From Paenarthrobacter sp. PH39-S1 (GTDB lineage: Bacteria > Actinomycetota > Actinomycetes > Actinomycetales > Micrococcaceae), in assembly GCF_030063245.1 (NCBI RefSeq), contig NZ_JASISR010000018.1, positions 41,231-105,230 of the forward strand: a stretch of DNA of 64,000 nt, written 5' to 3'. The notes beneath the pieces are model-generated. The model was not told where the DNA came from. It did not search any database and saw only the letters and a program-made list of their open reading frames with translations. Below are positions 1-10,894 of this stretch, one piece after another. Within the stretch, counting starts at the first letter, position 1, and the number at the start of each line of letters is the position of its first letter. The translations under genes were made by a program, and so were the position numbers.

Positions 1-346
1 CGACCGTGTCAACTGCACCGATGGAACCGCTGTCCTGCCCGACGTGCACCCGGGCACCGAGGGCCGCTAAGTCAGCCAGCGCGGTGGAGGCGATCGCATC
101 GGAGCCACTGACCGTAACGCCGCGGGCCAGCATGATCCGCGCGATGGCTGACATCCCGGCACCGCCGATGCCGATGAAGTGGACGCGGCCCAGCGTCGTG
201 AGCGCATCGTCCGCGGCGGTCCCGGGGCTGCCGGCGCTGCCGGGGCTGCCGGCGCTGCCGGGGCTGCCCGCGCTGCCGGGGGCAACACTGCTGACACTGT
301 CGCTGTTGTCGGTTCCGCTGCCTATGTTGACTGAGGCTGCCGTCAT
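1..346 (-). CDS. murC: UDP-N-acetylmuramate--L-alanine ligase, N-terminal part
   Basis: MurC is the cytoplasmic ATP-dependent ligase that adds L-Ala to UDP-MurNAc. Only about 115 N-terminal residues are present; the gene continues past the left edge. The Rossmann-like Mur ligase start is clear: [18 protein letters not shown] followed by VSGSD. The ATG (346-344) overlaps the murG stop (345-343) as ATGA, so translation is probably coupled. An unusual Gly-Ser-Ala-Pro linker of about 20 residues, made by an 18-bp tandem repeat, precedes the nucleotide-binding core. Identity is secure from motif and position after murG; the missing C-terminal part cannot be assessed. Confidence 0.93.
   Translation of the reverse strand, partial: MTAASVNIGSGTDNSDSVSSVAPGSAGSPGSAGSPGSAGSPGTAADDALTTLGRVHFIGIGGAGMSAIARIMLARGVTVSGSDAIASTALADLAALGARVHVGQDSGSIGAVDTV
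222..275. repeat. 18-bp tandem repeat, 3 copies, inside murC
   Basis: Three consecutive copies of an 18-bp unit (222-239, 240-257, 258-275; the last has one change) encode three Gly-Ser-Ala-Gly-Ser-Pro units in frame in the MurC N-terminal linker. The unit length keeps the frame, so copy-number change would only alter linker length. Confidence 0.9.
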
Positions 347-1476
347 CGTCCTGCCGCCTTCTTAACCATCTCTGCCATCCGGTCGTCCGCATCGCGGATG
401 CCCAACCGCCGGGCCTGCAAGCCCATATGTTCGAGCCGCCGCTGGTCCGCCAGCAGCGGCAGAATTTCCCGCTGCAGCCACTCCGGATTGAAATCGGCAT
501 CCCGGACCAGCAGTGCCCCGCCGGCGGAAACCAGCGGGGCAGCGTTGAGCGCCTGCTCGCCGTTGCCGACCGGAAGCGGAACGAACACCGCCGGCAACCC
601 CACCGCGGCGACTTCGGACACCGTGCCGGATCCGGCGCGGCAGAGCAACAGATCGGCAGCAGCATAGGCCTGTTCCATCGCGTCGACGTATTCCACCTGC
701 CGGTACCGCTCCCCCGCAAGTTGGGTACCGTCGGCGGCCATAACTTTCTTGCCCCGCCCGGTGATGTGCAGCACCTGAACACCGGCGGCGAGCAGCGCCG
801 GCAGCGACCGCGCGACGGTCTCATTGATCCGCTGTGCCCCGAGTGATCCGCCCGTGACGATCAGCGTCGCCAGCGCCGGGTCCAGTCCCAATGCTTCCCT
901 GGCCGTCTGCCGGGCAGCACTGCGGTCGAGTGCGGAGATTTGGGTCCGCATGGGCATGCCCACCAGCTGGCCGCGCCTGATTTTGGTCTGCGCGAACGCG
1001 GTGCCGACGAACTCCGTGAAACGGGCCCCGAGCCGGTTGGCCAGCCCTGCCTTGCTGTTGGCCTCATGAATGACGATCGGGATGCCGCGCCGGCGGGCGG
1101 CCAGGTACATGGGGCTGCAGACGTATCCGCCGACCCCCACCAGGACCGTGGCATTGGCCCGCTCCAGGATCTGCGCGGACTGCCGCACTGCCCGTAGCAG
1201 CCGGCCGGGCAGCCTGAGCAGCTCAGCGGACGGCTTCCGCGGCAGCGGGACACGATCGATGACGGTGAGCTCAAGCCCGGCCGCCGGGACCAACCTGTTT
1301 TCCATCCCGTCCGCCGTTCCCACGGCCAGCAGCCGGATCGCCGGATCGGCCGCGCGGAGGGCAGCGGCGATGGCCAGCAGAGGGCTAATGTGCCCCGCCG
1401 AGCCGCCGCCGGCCAGCACCACGGATAGCGGGCCTGATGTGCGGCCGGGGCCGGACGGGCGAACGGGAATAGTCAT
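343..1476 (-). CDS. murG: Undecaprenyl-PP-MurNAc-pentapeptide GlcNAc transferase
   Basis: MurG is the membrane-associated GT28 glycosyltransferase that converts lipid I to lipid II. The 377-residue product has the N-terminal glycine-rich loop [19 protein letters not shown], the acceptor-side block [28 protein letters not shown], and the UDP-GlcNAc-binding C-terminal block [20 protein letters not shown] with [15 protein letters not shown] chose the ATG at 1476 because it overlaps the ftsW stop as ATGA and lies just before the first beta strand; a 65-residue upstream extension of the open frame overlaps ftsW and has no family resemblance. It is translationally linked to murC downstream by a second ATGA overlap. 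Confidence 0.96.
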   Translation of the reverse strand: MTIPVRPSGPGRTSGPLSVVLAGGGSAGHISPLLAIAAALRAADPAIRLLAVGTADGMENRLVPAAGLELTVIDRVPLPRKPSAELLRLPGRLLRAVRQSAQILERANATVLVGVGGYVCSPMYLAARRRGIPIVIHEANSKAGLANRLGARFTEFVGTAFAQTKIRRGQLVGMPMRTQISALDRSAARQTAREALGLDPALATLIVTGGSLGAQRINETVARSLPALLAAGVQVLHITGRGKKVMAADGTQLAGERYRQVEYVDAMEQAYAAADLLLCRAGSGTVSEVAAVGLPAVFVPLPVGNGEQALNAAPLVSAGGALLVRDADFNPEWLQREILPLLADQRRLEHMGLQARRLGIRDADDRMAEMVKKAAGR

Positions 1477-2855
1477 GATGGAGCTTTTTCTCTTTCCGGA
1501 TGAGTGCGGGCAAAAGACAAGACGACGCCGATGGCCGCCAGGACCAGTGTCAGCGCCGTGCCGCCGTAGGAGATCAGCGGAAGGGGGACGCCGATTACCG
1601 GAAGCAGCCCGGTGACCATGGCGATGTTGACGAAGGCCTGGCCGATGATCCAGGTCATGATGCAGCCGCACACAATGCGGATGAACGGGTCGTTGTGGCG
1701 GACGATAACGCGGAAGATGGCCAGTGCGATGATGCCGTACAGCACAACGAGCACCATTGTTCCCAGCAGGCCCAGTTCCTCACCGATAATGGCGAAGATA
1801 AAGTCGTTGTGCGCCTCCGGGATCCAGTTCCATTTCTGCCGGCTCTGGCCCAGCCCGACACCCCACCATCCACCCGAGGCCAAGGCATAGATGCCGTTTT
1901 GCGCCTGGAAGCAGAGGTCATTACCGTCGCTGCAGTTACCCTGCCAGCCGGAGAGCCGGGAGATCCTGTTGCCGCTGGTCAGCGCCATCACCACCGCGGC
2001 GATTGCGCCAATGACGGCCGCCGGAACGAAGACGCGTGCACGGGCACCGGCAAAGTAGAGCCCGGCAGCAACGATCCCCATCATAATCACGGCCGTGCCA
2101 AGGTCGTGGCCGAGCAGGACCAGACCGATCGCGAGACCGGCGACGGGGATCACGGGGATGGCCATGTGCTTCCCCTGCGTCAGCAACGGTTCCTTGCGGG
2201 CGAGGACGGCCGCCATCCAGAGCGACAGAGCCAGCTTCGCCGCTTCAGACGGCTGGGCGCTGAAGCCACCGATTTCAATCCAGTTGCGGTTACCGCCGAC
2301 CGCTTTTCCGATCGGACTGAACACCAACGCCAGCAGCACAAGGGACAGCCCGACGGCCGGCCATGCCAGTTTCTTCAGACGGCCGATGCTCAGCCGGGAC
2401 AATATGAGCATCGCTATCACGCCGATGCCGGCGTACATGCTCTCTTTCAGGAAGAGGTCATAGGCGGGCACATTCTGCGAAATGGATTCCGCGGCGGAGG
2501 CCGAGAGCACCATCAGCAGGCCAATGCAGGTCAGCGCGAGCGTGGCACCCAAGATGAGGTAGTAGCTGGAACCATTGCTGGGCCGGTTGCTGCCTTCGAT
2601 CCTGGGCCAGAACTCCCGGAAAAACCTACTGACCCGGGAAACCGATGTCACCGGATGGCTGCCTGCGGCGCGTCCTGCGGCAATCGGACCGGTCCTGCGG
2701 GCGCCGGTCGACCTATCGTACGGGTTGGCCCCGGCGGATCTGCCGTGCACCTTGGCGCCGGCGGACCTTTCATGTGGCGCGGCGCCGGCGGCCGGGCCCT
2801 TCGGGGTAACTCCGGCCCGGCCCTTGGGGGCCGGCCGAGCGGGCGTGCTGACCAT
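1473..2855 (-). CDS. ftsW: Septal peptidoglycan glycosyltransferase FtsW (SEDS)
   Basis: A 460-residue polytopic SEDS protein that polymerises lipid II at the septum together with the FtsI transpeptidase. After a basic cytoplasmic tail of about 80 residues containing degenerate R-S-x-G-A repeats come about ten membrane segments. Diagnostic SEDS blocks are present: [18 protein letters not shown], the long extracellular loop with [19 protein letters not shown], and the C-terminal [16 protein letters not shown]. Its start overlaps the murD stop by one base (TAATG) and its stop overlaps murG. FtsW rather than RodA is inferred from the dcw location between murD and murG. Confidence 0.95.
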   Translation of the reverse strand: MVSTPARPAPKGRAGVTPKGPAAGAAPHERSAGAKVHGRSAGANPYDRSTGARRTGPIAAGRAAGSHPVTSVSRVSRFFREFWPRIEGSNRPSNGSSYYLILGATLALTCIGLLMVLSASAAESISQNVPAYDLFLKESMYAGIGVIAMLILSRLSIGRLKKLAWPAVGLSLVLLALVFSPIGKAVGGNRNWIEIGGFSAQPSEAAKLALSLWMAAVLARKEPLLTQGKHMAIPVIPVAGLAIGLVLLGHDLGTAVIMMGIVAAGLYFAGARARVFVPAAVIGAIAAVVMALTSGNRISRLSGWQGNCSDGNDLCFQAQNGIYALASGGWWGVGLGQSRQKWNWIPEAHNDFIFAIIGEELGLLGTMVLVVLYGIIALAIFRVIVRHNDPFIRIVCGCIMTWIIGQAFVNIAMVTGLLPVIGVPLPLISYGGTALTLVLAAIGVVLSFARTHPEREKAPS

Positions 2856-4516
2856 TAAAACTCCTTGCCGGCCTTCGCCTGCCCTTCCACGAGCCCGCGG
2901 ACGGCGCTGATAAACGCCTCCCCGCGCTGGGCGTAGGAAGCGAACTGATCCATCGATGCCGAGGCCGGAGCCATCAGCACCGTATCGCCCCGCAGGGCTA
3001 TTGAGGCGGCAGAGGCCACCGCCCGGGCCATCACGGTCTCGCCGGAAAGCGGCGGCCCTCCCCGACCTGGTTGTGTGTCCGGAGGCTGAGTGTCTCCTGC
3101 CGTCTGTACATTTCCAGTCTGTACCTTTCCAGTCTGTACATTTCCAGTCTGGCCCGTTCGTGTCTCGATCACGGGCACATCCGGCGCGTGTCGCCGCAGC
3201 GAACCGCTCAGTGCGCTAGTGTCCGCCCCAATCAGGATCACGGCTTTGAGACGGTGGCCATGCCTGCGGATCAGCTCGTCGTAGTTAACGCCTTTGGAGA
3301 GCCCACCGGCAATCCAGATCACCGAATCGAACGCCGACAGGGACGCCGCCGCCGCGTGCGCGTTGGTGGCTTTGGAATCGTTGACCCAGAGCACGCCGTT
3401 GACGCTGGCCACCGGCTGGATGCGGTGCTCTCCGCTCTCGTACCTGTGCAGGCCGTCCCGGATGGCGCCCGGTTCGAGACCGTAGGCGCGGACCAGCGCG
3501 GCGGCGGCGAGTGCGTTGGCCACCAGGTGCCGCGGCACCAGTTCCGCGATGTCCGAGACCTTGGCCAGTTCGACGGCGGAATGCTTGCGTTCGGCGATGA
3601 AGGCGCGGTCCACCAGCAGTCCGTCGACGACGCCGACCATGCTGATGGCGGGTATACCGGTGGTGAAGCCGATCGCGCGGCAGCCCTCGACGACGTCGGC
3701 CGCTTCCACCATCCGCTCCGTCTCGTCCTGCTCCGCGTTGTAGACACAGGCGAGCCGGGTGTTCGCGTATATTTTCGCCTTATCCGCCGCATAGGCCGCA
3801 AAGGATCCGTGCCAGTCCACATGGTCCTCAGCCAGGTTCAGGCAGACGCTGGCCGCCGGGGAGACGGTATGGATCCAGTGCAGCTGAAAGGTGGAGAGCT
3901 CCACGGCCAGGACGTCATAGCCCTCCGGTTCGCGGACGGCGTCCAGTATCGGCGTGCCGATGTTCCCTGCGGCGATGGCCCGCAGTCCGCCGGCCTGGAG
4001 CATGAGCTCCACCATGGTGGTGGTGGTGGTTTTGCCATTGGTGCCGGTGATCGTGATCCAGTCGGCCGTCTTCCGCCCGGCGCGGATTCGGACCCGCCAG
4101 GCCAGCTCGATGTCCCCCCAGACGGGGATCCCGGCGGCCGCCGCGGCGACCAGCAGCGGATGAGACGGGCGCATTCCCGGCGTGGTGACAACGAGCTCAG
4201 CCTGCTCGCCGTCCACCTGCGGCAGGCGGGTTGACGTCTCCTCACCCAGCAGAACATCGGCGACCCCGACGATCCGCAGGGTATCGGCGTTCCGGCGGGC
4301 TTCGCCGTCGTCGGACGCCGCGACCACCACGACCCGCGCGCCCAGTTCGGCGAGCGTGTCCGCTGCGGAAAAACCGGTCTTCGTGATGCCGGTGACCACC
4401 ACGCGCAGTCCGGACCAGTCCGCGTCCCAGCTGGTCAGCGCGGCCAGGCGGTCCGGATCAGCCTTGGGGACATCAGCCTTGGGGACATCGCCGCTGGGGT
4501 TAATTGACCGGCTCAC
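2855..4516 (-). CDS. murD: UDP-N-acetylmuramoyl-L-alanine--D-glutamate ligase
   Basis: MurD adds D-Glu to UDP-MurNAc-L-Ala in the cytoplasm. The three Mur-ligase domains are visible: N-terminal [21 protein letters not shown], the ATP loop [19 protein letters not shown], and the C-terminal block with [17 protein letters not shown] and [15 protein letters not shown]. The start is taken as GTG 4516, which overlaps the mraY stop (GTGA) like the other junctions here; an in-frame ATG five codons earlier (4531) is possible. At about 553 residues it is longer than usual because of an Ala-Asp-Val-Pro-Lys duplication near the N-terminus and a repetitive TGNVQTGK insertion in the C-terminal domain. Confidence 0.95.
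   Translation of the reverse strand: MSRSINPSGDVPKADVPKADPDRLAALTSWDADWSGLRVVVTGITKTGFSAADTLAELGARVVVVAASDDGEARRNADTLRIVGVADVLLGEETSTRLPQVDGEQAELVVTTPGMRPSHPLLVAAAAAGIPVWGDIELAWRVRIRAGRKTADWITITGTNGKTTTTTMVELMLQAGGLRAIAAGNIGTPILDAVREPEGYDVLAVELSTFQLHWIHTVSPAASVCLNLAEDHVDWHGSFAAYAADKAKIYANTRLACVYNAEQDETERMVEAADVVEGCRAIGFTTGIPAISMVGVVDGLLVDRAFIAERKHSAVELAKVSDIAELVPRHLVANALAAAALVRAYGLEPGAIRDGLHRYESGEHRIQPVASVNGVLWVNDSKATNAHAAAASLSAFDSVIWIAGGLSKGVNYDELIRRHGHRLKAVILIGADTSALSGSLRRHAPDVPVIETRTGQTGNVQTGKVQTGNVQTAGDTQPPDTQPGRGGPPLSGETVMARAVASAASIALRGDTVLMAPASASMDQFASYAQRGEAFISAVRGLVEGQAKAGKEF
3102..3146. repeat. 15-bp tandem repeat, 3 copies, inside murD
   Basis: Three 15-bp units (3102-3116, 3117-3131, 3132-3146, one substitution) encode repeated Asn/Lys-Val-Gln-Thr-Gly pentapeptides. 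They insert a surface-type linker into the MurD C-terminal domain without shifting frame. Confidence 0.9.
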
Positions 4517-5625
4517 AATTGGACAATCCATTCGGCATAAAAGGCGCCCAGGCCCACGGCCACCATCAGCCCGCAGAGGATCCAGAAACGGACCACGACG
4601 GTGACCTCGGCCCAGCCCTTGAGCTCGAAGTGATGCTGCAGCGGTGCCATCTTGAACACACGTTTGCCGCCGCTGAGCTTGAAGTAGCCCACCTGAATGA
4701 TGACGGAGACCGTGATCAGCACGAACAGGCCGCCGATGATGGCCAGCAGGATTTCGGTCCGCGAGAGGATGGCGAAGCCGGCTATGGCCCCACCGATGGC
4801 CAGCGAGCCGGTGTCCCCCATGAAGATTTTGGCCGGTGATGTGTTCCACCACAGGAAGCCGATCAGCGCCCCGAAGATGATGACCGACAGCAGTGCCAGG
4901 TCCAGCGGATCCCGAACGCTGTAGCAGATGGTGCTGGAGACCGCCCGCGGCGAACCGCACCCCTGGTTGCCCTGCCAGATCCCCATCAGCGTGTAGGCGC
5001 CGAAGACCATCACCGAGGCACCGGCCGCCAGACCGTCGAGGCCGTCGGTGAGGTTCACCCCGTTCGTGGCCGCGGTGACAATCAGATTGGACCAGATAAT
5101 GAACAGGATTACCCCGACGCCGGCACCTGCGAACGCCAGATCCAGGCCCGGAATGTCACGGGCAAAGGAGATTTTGGTGGTGGCGGGCGTCAGCCCCAGA
5201 TCATTGGGGAAGTTCAGTGCCAGCACGGCGAACGTCACGCCCACGGCCGCCTGCAGAATGAGTTTTGCTTTGGCATCGAGCCCCAGGCTGCGCTGTTTGG
5301 AAATCTTGATGAAGTCATCCAGGAAGCCCACCAGCCCCATGCCGACCATCAAGAAAAGCATGAGCCAGCCGGATACGCTCGGACCAGCCGAACGAGGGTC
5401 AAGCATCCAGAGCACCAGGTGCGTGACCAGGTAGGCGAACACCACCGAGCCGACGACGACGGCGCCACCCATGGTGGGCGTGCCCCGTTTGGTGTGGTGC
5501 GAGGTAGGTCCGTCATCGCGGATGAACTGGCCGTATCCCTTATTCACCAGCAGCTTGATGAAGAGCGGCGTTCCCACCATGGCCAGGGCCAGGCCCAGGC
5601 CGGCGCCCATGAGCAGTCCGATCAT
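4513..5625 (-). CDS. mraY: Phospho-N-acetylmuramoyl-pentapeptide transferase
   Basis: MraY transfers phospho-MurNAc-pentapeptide to undecaprenyl phosphate, making lipid I in the membrane. The 370-residue polytopic protein has all family landmarks: the cytoplasmic loop with FLDDFIK (Asp103-Asp104), the catalytic [10 protein letters not shown] (Asp194 region), [14 protein letters not shown] near residue 270, and the C-terminal [11 protein letters not shown]. The ATG overlaps the murF stop as ATGA and its own stop overlaps the murD GTG start. Length and order match the family. Confidence 0.97.
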   Translation of the reverse strand: MIGLLMGAGLGLALAMVGTPLFIKLLVNKGYGQFIRDDGPTSHHTKRGTPTMGGAVVVGSVVFAYLVTHLVLWMLDPRSAGPSVSGWLMLFLMVGMGLVGFLDDFIKISKQRSLGLDAKAKLILQAAVGVTFAVLALNFPNDLGLTPATTKISFARDIPGLDLAFAGAGVGVILFIIWSNLIVTAATNGVNLTDGLDGLAAGASVMVFGAYTLMGIWQGNQGCGSPRAVSSTICYSVRDPLDLALLSVIIFGALIGFLWWNTSPAKIFMGDTGSLAIGGAIAGFAILSRTEILLAIIGGLFVLITVSVIIQVGYFKLSGGKRVFKMAPLQHHFELKGWAEVTVVVRFWILCGLMVAVGLGAFYAEWIVQL

Positions 5626-7196
5626 TGGTTCCGTGTCCCTTCGCCCTCGGTGCCGTCAGTTGGTAATGCTATCCGATCGCCCAGAAACCGCAGTCCGGCG
5701 CCATTGGAGGATTTGAAGAGCACGATGTCCCCCGGGCTCAATTCCCGGCGCAGCAGCGCGTAGGCCGCGTCGGCATCTTCAACGAATACGGATTCGTCCC
5801 CCCACGAGCCCTCCATCACCGCCGCGACGTGCATGGCGCGGGCTGCTTGTCCCACCACCACCAGCCGGGAGATGTTCAATCGGACCGCTACGCGTCCGAT
5901 CGCATCGTGTTCGTGGATCGAGTCCGCGCCAAGTTCCAGCATGGCGCCGAGCACGGCCCAGGTGCGGTGTTCCGCGCCGCCGTCGCCGCGCCCCAGCTCG
6001 GCCAGGGTGCGCAGCGCCGCCCGCATGGACTCCGGATTGGCGTTGTAGGCATCGTTGATGACGGTCACGCCGTCCGGTCGGACGGTACGTTCCATCCGCC
6101 AGCGGCTTTGGGCCTTCTGTCCGTTCAGCGCCTCGGCAATGAGATCCGCCGAAGCACCCGCAACGCGTGCGGCAGCGGCCGCGGCCAACAAATTGGTGAC
6201 TTGGTGCAGCCCGAGCAGTCCGCTCGTGACCGGCCTTCCGGCGGTGTCCGCGGCTGCACCGCCCTCGTCAGCAGCACCACAGTCAGCAGCACTTTCGCCA
6301 ACAGCACCATCGTTAGTGCCACCGCCTCCCGCGGCGCCGTCAGTGAAGTGCAGGATGAATTCGGGATGGCCCTGCGCATTGGTCGTGGCCTCCGAGGCCC
6401 GTACCATTGGGTGGCCGCCGGCCGTATCCGGGCTGCCGACTCCAAAAAAGACGATCCGGGCCGGTGTGCGCCCAGCCATGGCGCTGACCCGGACGTCATC
6501 GCGGTTCAGCACGGCGGTTCCGTCGGAAGAGAGCGCTTCCACCAACTCGCCCTTGGCCTTGGCCGTGTTTTCCACCGAGCCGAATTCGCCCGCGTGCGCG
6601 GTGCCGACGCCCAGCACGACGCCGATGTCCGGCTTCACCAGGGAGGCAAGATACCTGATGTGGCCGATGCCGGTGGCACCCATTTCGATGATCAAGTACC
6701 GGGTGGATTCGTCGGCCATGAAGACCGTCAACGGAACGCCTATCTCGCCGTTGTAGGAGCCCTGCGGGGCCACGGTAGGACCGAGCCGGGACAAAATGCC
6801 CGCCAGCAGATCCTTGGTAGTGGTTTTCCCCGCCGAACCTGTAATGCCGACAACCGTCAGCGTCCCGGCCGCGCGGATCAGCCGCACCGCCTCGGCCGCC
6901 AGCGCCCCCAGCGCCAGCACGGCGTCCGGGACGATCACCGCCGGATAGCTGCGCCCGGCCGGATCCAGGATCTCCCGCTCGGCCAGCATCAGAACCGCGC
7001 CGGCCGCAACGGCGGCGGAAATGAAGCCGTGTCCGTCGGCGGATTCGCCCGGTTTGGCAACGTACAAGGACCCGGGGAACGCCGCCCGCGAATCGGTGAC
7101 GATGTGGCCAAGGCCGATCATCTGCTTTGGGTCTGCGGTGGACGTAAGGCGGCCGTGGGTTAGCGCGGCCAGCTGTGCCGCTGTCAGTTCAATCAT
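5622..7196 (-). CDS. murF: UDP-MurNAc-tripeptide--D-Ala-D-Ala ligase
   Basis: MurF adds D-Ala-D-Ala to the UDP-MurNAc-tripeptide, finishing the soluble precursor. The 524-residue protein shows the N-terminal substrate domain, the ATP loop [19 protein letters not shown], the central [15 protein letters not shown], and a C-terminal domain with [16 protein letters not shown] Gly/Ala-rich, low-complexity stretch in the middle of the protein is an extra linker compared with compact MurF proteins. It starts six bases after the murE stop and its own stop overlaps the mraY start. Confidence 0.96.
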   Translation of the reverse strand: MIELTAAQLAALTHGRLTSTADPKQMIGLGHIVTDSRAAFPGSLYVAKPGESADGHGFISAAVAAGAVLMLAEREILDPAGRSYPAVIVPDAVLALGALAAEAVRLIRAAGTLTVVGITGSAGKTTTKDLLAGILSRLGPTVAPQGSYNGEIGVPLTVFMADESTRYLIIEMGATGIGHIRYLASLVKPDIGVVLGVGTAHAGEFGSVENTAKAKGELVEALSSDGTAVLNRDDVRVSAMAGRTPARIVFFGVGSPDTAGGHPMVRASEATTNAQGHPEFILHFTDGAAGGGGTNDGAVGESAADCGAADEGGAAADTAGRPVTSGLLGLHQVTNLLAAAAAARVAGASADLIAEALNGQKAQSRWRMERTVRPDGVTVINDAYNANPESMRAALRTLAELGRGDGGAEHRTWAVLGAMLELGADSIHEHDAIGRVAVRLNISRLVVVGQAARAMHVAAVMEGSWGDESVFVEDADAAYALLRRELSPGDIVLFKSSNGAGLRFLGDRIALPTDGTEGEGTRNQ

Positions 7197-7202
7197 CTCG
7201 AT

Positions 7203-9005
7203 CTAGGACTCTATCCCGGGAACGGGCTCGGGAGTGAATCCGAAGCGGCGGAGGGCGTGGCGGAGTTCGACTCTGTCATCAAGGGCAAGGTTGATCCCCT
7301 TGACCTCCTGCCAGACCTCATGACCGCGTCCGGCCACCAGGATTGTGTCCTGCGGACGGGCCAGTTCCACGGCCCGAAAAATGGCGTCAGCGCGGGGAAA
7401 AACCTCCAGGATCTCCCGTCCCAGCGACCGCTCCGCATTTGCCTGGCGGGCGCCGGCCAGAAGATCCCGGCGGATGGATGCCTCGTCCTCATCGTGCGGG
7501 TCATCATCAGTGATAATCACAACATCCGCGAGCTGGGCCACCACTTCACCCATCTTCGGGCGCTTGCCGGCATCTCGCTGCCCCGTGGCGCCAAAGACCA
7601 CGATCACGCGCGAGCCAGGTTCGGACGAACGCACGGCCAGCAGGGCGCGCTTAAGGGCGTCCGGATTGTGCGCGAAATCCACAATGGCCGCGGGCGATTT
7701 TCCCACCAGCTGCATCCGGCCCGGCACCTGCACCGTGAACGGATCGTGGCTGTCCAAGGCGGCTTGCACCCGCTGAAGCGCCGTCGGCCCCGTCTGGCCC
7801 AGAAACTGCAGCACCATCAACGTTGCCAGGGCGGCATTGGCGACGTTGAACCGACCGGGCAGCCCGGTCGAGACGTTCAGCGTGCGTCCATCCGCCCTGC
7901 GCAGCACGAAAGAGCTCCCGAGCCCGCGCGGACGGACAGCCGTGACCTGCCAGTGCGTCGGATCGGCCCGGCGGCCCGGGGCGGGAGCGGCGGCCCCATG
8001 GGCTGCCGCCGCCACGCCCGTGGCGACCCCCTCGATCGTGGCGCCTACCTCGGCCGTCGTGCCCGCTTCGCCCGCTTCGGCCACCTCGCCTGTAGTACCC
8101 ACTTCGCCTGGAGCGCCAACTTCGCCAGTAGCGCCAACTTCGCCAGTGGAGAGGGTGGTGACAGGTATCCGGCAGGATTCCGCCAAGCGCCGGCCCCAGG
8201 TGTCGTCGACGGTAATAACGGCTGCGCGGGCATGGTCGGGACTGAATAGTTCCGCCTTCGTGGCGAAATACGCGTCCATGGTGCCGTGCAGATCCAGATG
8301 GTCCTGTGTCAGGTTCGTGAAACCGGCGACGTCGAAGACGACCCCGTCCACCCGGTGGAAGGACAGGGCATGGGACGACACTTCCATCGACGCCGCGTCC
8401 AGCCCGCGCTCACGCATCAGGGCGAGCAGAGCATGCACATCCGTCGATTCCGGCGTCGTGAGCCGACTGGGGATCGCCGCGGATCCGGCCAGAATCTCGA
8501 TGGTGCCGATCAGTCCGGTGCTGCCCCCCAGCGCCTGCAGCAGCGAATTGATGAAATACGTGGTGGTGGTCTTTCCGTTGGTGCCGGTCACGCCGTACAG
8601 CGGCATCGGCGCGGCATCGGGGTCCGCTGTGCCGTAGATGAGCGCCGCCACCGCTCCAACGATCGCGCGCGGCTCCGGCACCACGAGCACCGGCACGCCC
8701 GGGCCACCGGGCAGCAGGCGCAGCCGGCGTTCGCCGTCGTCATCCGTCACAATTGCCGTGGCACCCGCAGCCAGCGCCTGGCCGGCAAACTCAGCCCCGT
8801 GCCTCTGGGCTCCGGGCAGAGCCAGATACAGGTCCGCCTGTTCAGTCGCGCGGGAGTCCACGCTGGCGCCGGTCACCGCAATGCCGCCGAAGTCCTGGGC
8901 GCGCGCACCGATGAGCTCCGCCAGCGCCGCAAGCGGCACCGGCTTCACCCGGGCGGGCCGCAGGGAGGACCCGGCGCTGCCTGGCAGCGGTTCATGTGAG
9001 CTCAT
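7203..9005 (-). CDS. murE: UDP-MurNAc-L-Ala-D-Glu--diamino acid ligase (probably L-Lys)
   Basis: MurE adds the third stem-peptide residue. The ATP loop [15 protein letters not shown] (about 138-151) and the GATGQRDAGKRP block identify the family. In the C-terminal domain the residues facing the incoming diamino acid read DDDPHDED (about 500-507) instead of the DNPR of meso-DAP-adding enzymes; lysine-adding MurE proteins (S. aureus DNPA) also lack that Arg, so lysine is my inference. The protein is 600 residues, inflated by a Gly-Glu-Val-Gly-Ala repeat around residues 286-316. It begins 19 bases after ftsI. Confidence 0.94.
   Translation of the reverse strand: MSSHEPLPGSAGSSLRPARVKPVPLAALAELIGARAQDFGGIAVTGASVDSRATEQADLYLALPGAQRHGAEFAGQALAAGATAIVTDDDGERRLRLLPGGPGVPVLVVPEPRAIVGAVAALIYGTADPDAAPMPLYGVTGTNGKTTTTYFINSLLQALGGSTGLIGTIEILAGSAAIPSRLTTPESTDVHALLALMRERGLDAASMEVSSHALSFHRVDGVVFDVAGFTNLTQDHLDLHGTMDAYFATKAELFSPDHARAAVITVDDTWGRRLAESCRIPVTTLSTGEVGATGEVGAPGEVGTTGEVAEAGEAGTTAEVGATIEGVATGVAAAAHGAAAPAPGRRADPTHWQVTAVRPRGLGSSFVLRRADGRTLNVSTGLPGRFNVANAALATLMVLQFLGQTGPTALQRVQAALDSHDPFTVQVPGRMQLVGKSPAAIVDFAHNPDALKRALLAVRSSEPGSRVIVVFGATGQRDAGKRPKMGEVVAQLADVVIITDDDPHDEDEASIRRDLLAGARQANAERSLGREILEVFPRADAIFRAVELARPQDTILVAGRGHEVWQEVKGINLALDDRVELRHALRRFGFTPEPVPGIES
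8059..8148. repeat. Degenerate 18-bp tandem repeat inside murE
   Basis: Five 18-bp periods, the copies at 8113-8130 and 8131-8148 nearly identical and the others diverged, encode Val-Gly-Ala-Thr-Gly-Glu-like hexapeptides in the MurE central domain. Divergence rises away from the two good copies, as in an ageing array. Confidence 0.75.
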
Positions 9006-9024
9006 TTATCCGACTCCGAAACCT

Positions 9025-10830
9025 TCAGTATTTCTGCGGCAGAGCCACAGAGTGTGTGGTGGACGGCGGCACGTTGTTGCTGTGCAGGACCTGACCCATC
9101 ACGGAGTTGAACACGGGGGCCTGGGAAATACCGTAAATGTCACCCTGCGGGCGCTGGACCGTTACCAGCACAACATACTGCGGGTCCTCCATCGGCGCCA
9201 TGCCGACAAAGGAAGCCGTGTACCCTTCAAAGCCGGCACCGTCGTCCCTGACGGCCTCGGCGGTACCGGTCTTGCCGCCCACCCGGTAGCCGGGCACCGA
9301 CACGTCCTTGGCGTCCGCGGCGGTAACAACACTTTCCAGGATGTCTTTGACCTGCTGCGCGCTCTGCGGGCTGACAACCTCGGTGCCGGCGGACCCATCC
9401 ACCTTGTGTTCCGTGCCGTCCGGATCAATATAGGACTCCACCAGCTGCGGCTTAAGCCGAACGCCGTTATTGGCGATCGTCTGGTAGATCATCGCGGTCT
9501 GCAGCGGCGTCTGCGAGACACCCTGACCGAAGAGCACCGTGAATTCCTGCCGGCCGTCCCACGAGTCCGGCTGCGCCAGGATCCCGGCGTTTTCACCCGG
9601 CAGCGGGATCCCGGTGGCCTGACCGATGCCGAAGTTGTGCAGGTAGTCATAGCGCTGCTGTTTGCTCAGCCGCTCACCGACCATCACGGTCCCGGTGTTC
9701 ATCGAATCCCCGATGATCCCGGCGAAGGTGCGCTGTTCCGTCCCATGGGTAAAGGCGTCAGCGAAATTCTCCCCGTTGACCGTGTAGGTCGGCGGCACCA
9801 GCACATGCGACAGCGGGCTGACCTTGCCTTCCTGAATGGTGGCCGCGGCGGTGACCGTCTTTTCGGTGGATCCGGGTTCTATCGCCGCCGTGACCGAGCG
9901 GGCACCCCGGTTGGCCGCGTCGGTGGCTCCCGGATTGTTCGGATCCACGGTGGAGTCCTCGGCCATCGCGACAATTTTGCCGGTCTTGGCCTGCACCACC
10001 ACGATGTTGCCCCATTGGGCGCTGAACTTCTTGACCTGATCGGAAATAGCCTGCTGCGCGAAGTACTGCAGGTCGCTGTTGATCGTCAGCTTCACGGTCT
10101 CGCCGTCGACGGCGGGCTGGTTTTCCTCCGGCGCGGTGGGAATGACAATGCCATTGGCCCCGCGCTGGTACTTTCGGCTGCCGTCTGCGCCCTGCAGCTT
10201 GGAGTTCAGCGTCTGCTCGATTCCGGCCAGCGGCGTGCCGTCGGAGCCCAGGAAACCCACAATGCTGCCGCCTACAGCGCCGAGCGGATATGTCCGCTCG
10301 CTCGTTGCCTCGGAATAAATGCCCGGAAGCTGCAGGTCCATCACCTTGGACTCCACCGCCGCAGTGACGCCCTTGGACACATAGGCGAAGTCGGAATTGC
10401 CGGTGACCGTCTTACGGACGTCCGCTTCCTTCAGGCTCAGGGCATCCGCCAGTTCTTGGATCCCCTCATCCCGGGTGACCGTATCGACGTTGCCGGTGCC
10501 GGAGTTCTTGCGGACAAAGGTATCGGCGGCGGTGCTGTTTTTCGGTGAGACCGTGATGTTGTACCGGACGATGCTCTGTGCCATCACCTTGCCGTTGGCG
10601 TCCACGATTTCGCCCCGCGTTGCGGGCAGCTTTGAGACCACGGTGCGCTGATTGATGGCGGCCTCGGCCATCGATCCGGTGTCCAGGCCCTGAATCAGAA
10701 ACAGCTTTCCGGAAATGATCAGCAGCAGCGCCAGAACCAATGCCAGCCCCACCCGAAGCCGGATTCTGTTTCGCGTGATGCTGCCGGAGGCCCTGGTATT
10801 TTTGCGGTCGCTGCCGGTGTTTTGTGCCAC
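9025..10830 (-). CDS. ftsI: Septal transpeptidase, class B penicillin-binding protein
   Basis: Class B PBP that cross-links septal peptidoglycan with FtsW. An N-terminal membrane anchor (about residues 27-47) is followed by the dimerisation domain and the transpeptidase domain with the active-site serine in STEK (Ser321), SMN (Ser376) and KTG (Lys520). I place the start at GTG 10830 because an AAGGA lies nine bases upstream and the membrane anchor follows after a short basic tail; the longer open frame adds an Arg-rich stretch that is the complement of the ftsL-like gene. A 64-base gap separates it from the ftsL-like gene. Confidence 0.94.
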   Translation of the reverse strand: MAQNTGSDRKNTRASGSITRNRIRLRVGLALVLALLLIISGKLFLIQGLDTGSMAEAAINQRTVVSKLPATRGEIVDANGKVMAQSIVRYNITVSPKNSTAADTFVRKNSGTGNVDTVTRDEGIQELADALSLKEADVRKTVTGNSDFAYVSKGVTAAVESKVMDLQLPGIYSEATSERTYPLGAVGGSIVGFLGSDGTPLAGIEQTLNSKLQGADGSRKYQRGANGIVIPTAPEENQPAVDGETVKLTINSDLQYFAQQAISDQVKKFSAQWGNIVVVQAKTGKIVAMAEDSTVDPNNPGATDAANRGARSVTAAIEPGSTEKTVTAAATIQEGKVSPLSHVLVPPTYTVNGENFADAFTHGTEQRTFAGIIGDSMNTGTVMVGERLSKQQRYDYLHNFGIGQATGIPLPGENAGILAQPDSWDGRQEFTVLFGQGVSQTPLQTAMIYQTIANNGVRLKPQLVESYIDPDGTEHKVDGSAGTEVVSPQSAQQVKDILESVVTAADAKDVSVPGYRVGGKTGTAEAVRDDGAGFEGYTASFVGMAPMEDPQYVVLVTVQRPQGDIYGISQAPVFNSVMGQVLHSNNVPPSTTHSVALPQKY

Positions 10831-10894
10831 TTGCCAATCCTTATTACCTAGCCCTTGCAGCACTGCTGCCGGTCCGGTGCGCCGTCCGTTTGCC

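Noticed and set aside
1500..2858. 452-codon plus-strand open frame opposite ftsW
   Set aside because: Composition-driven antisense frame with no motif; ftsW on the other strand has all SEDS signatures and operon overlaps.
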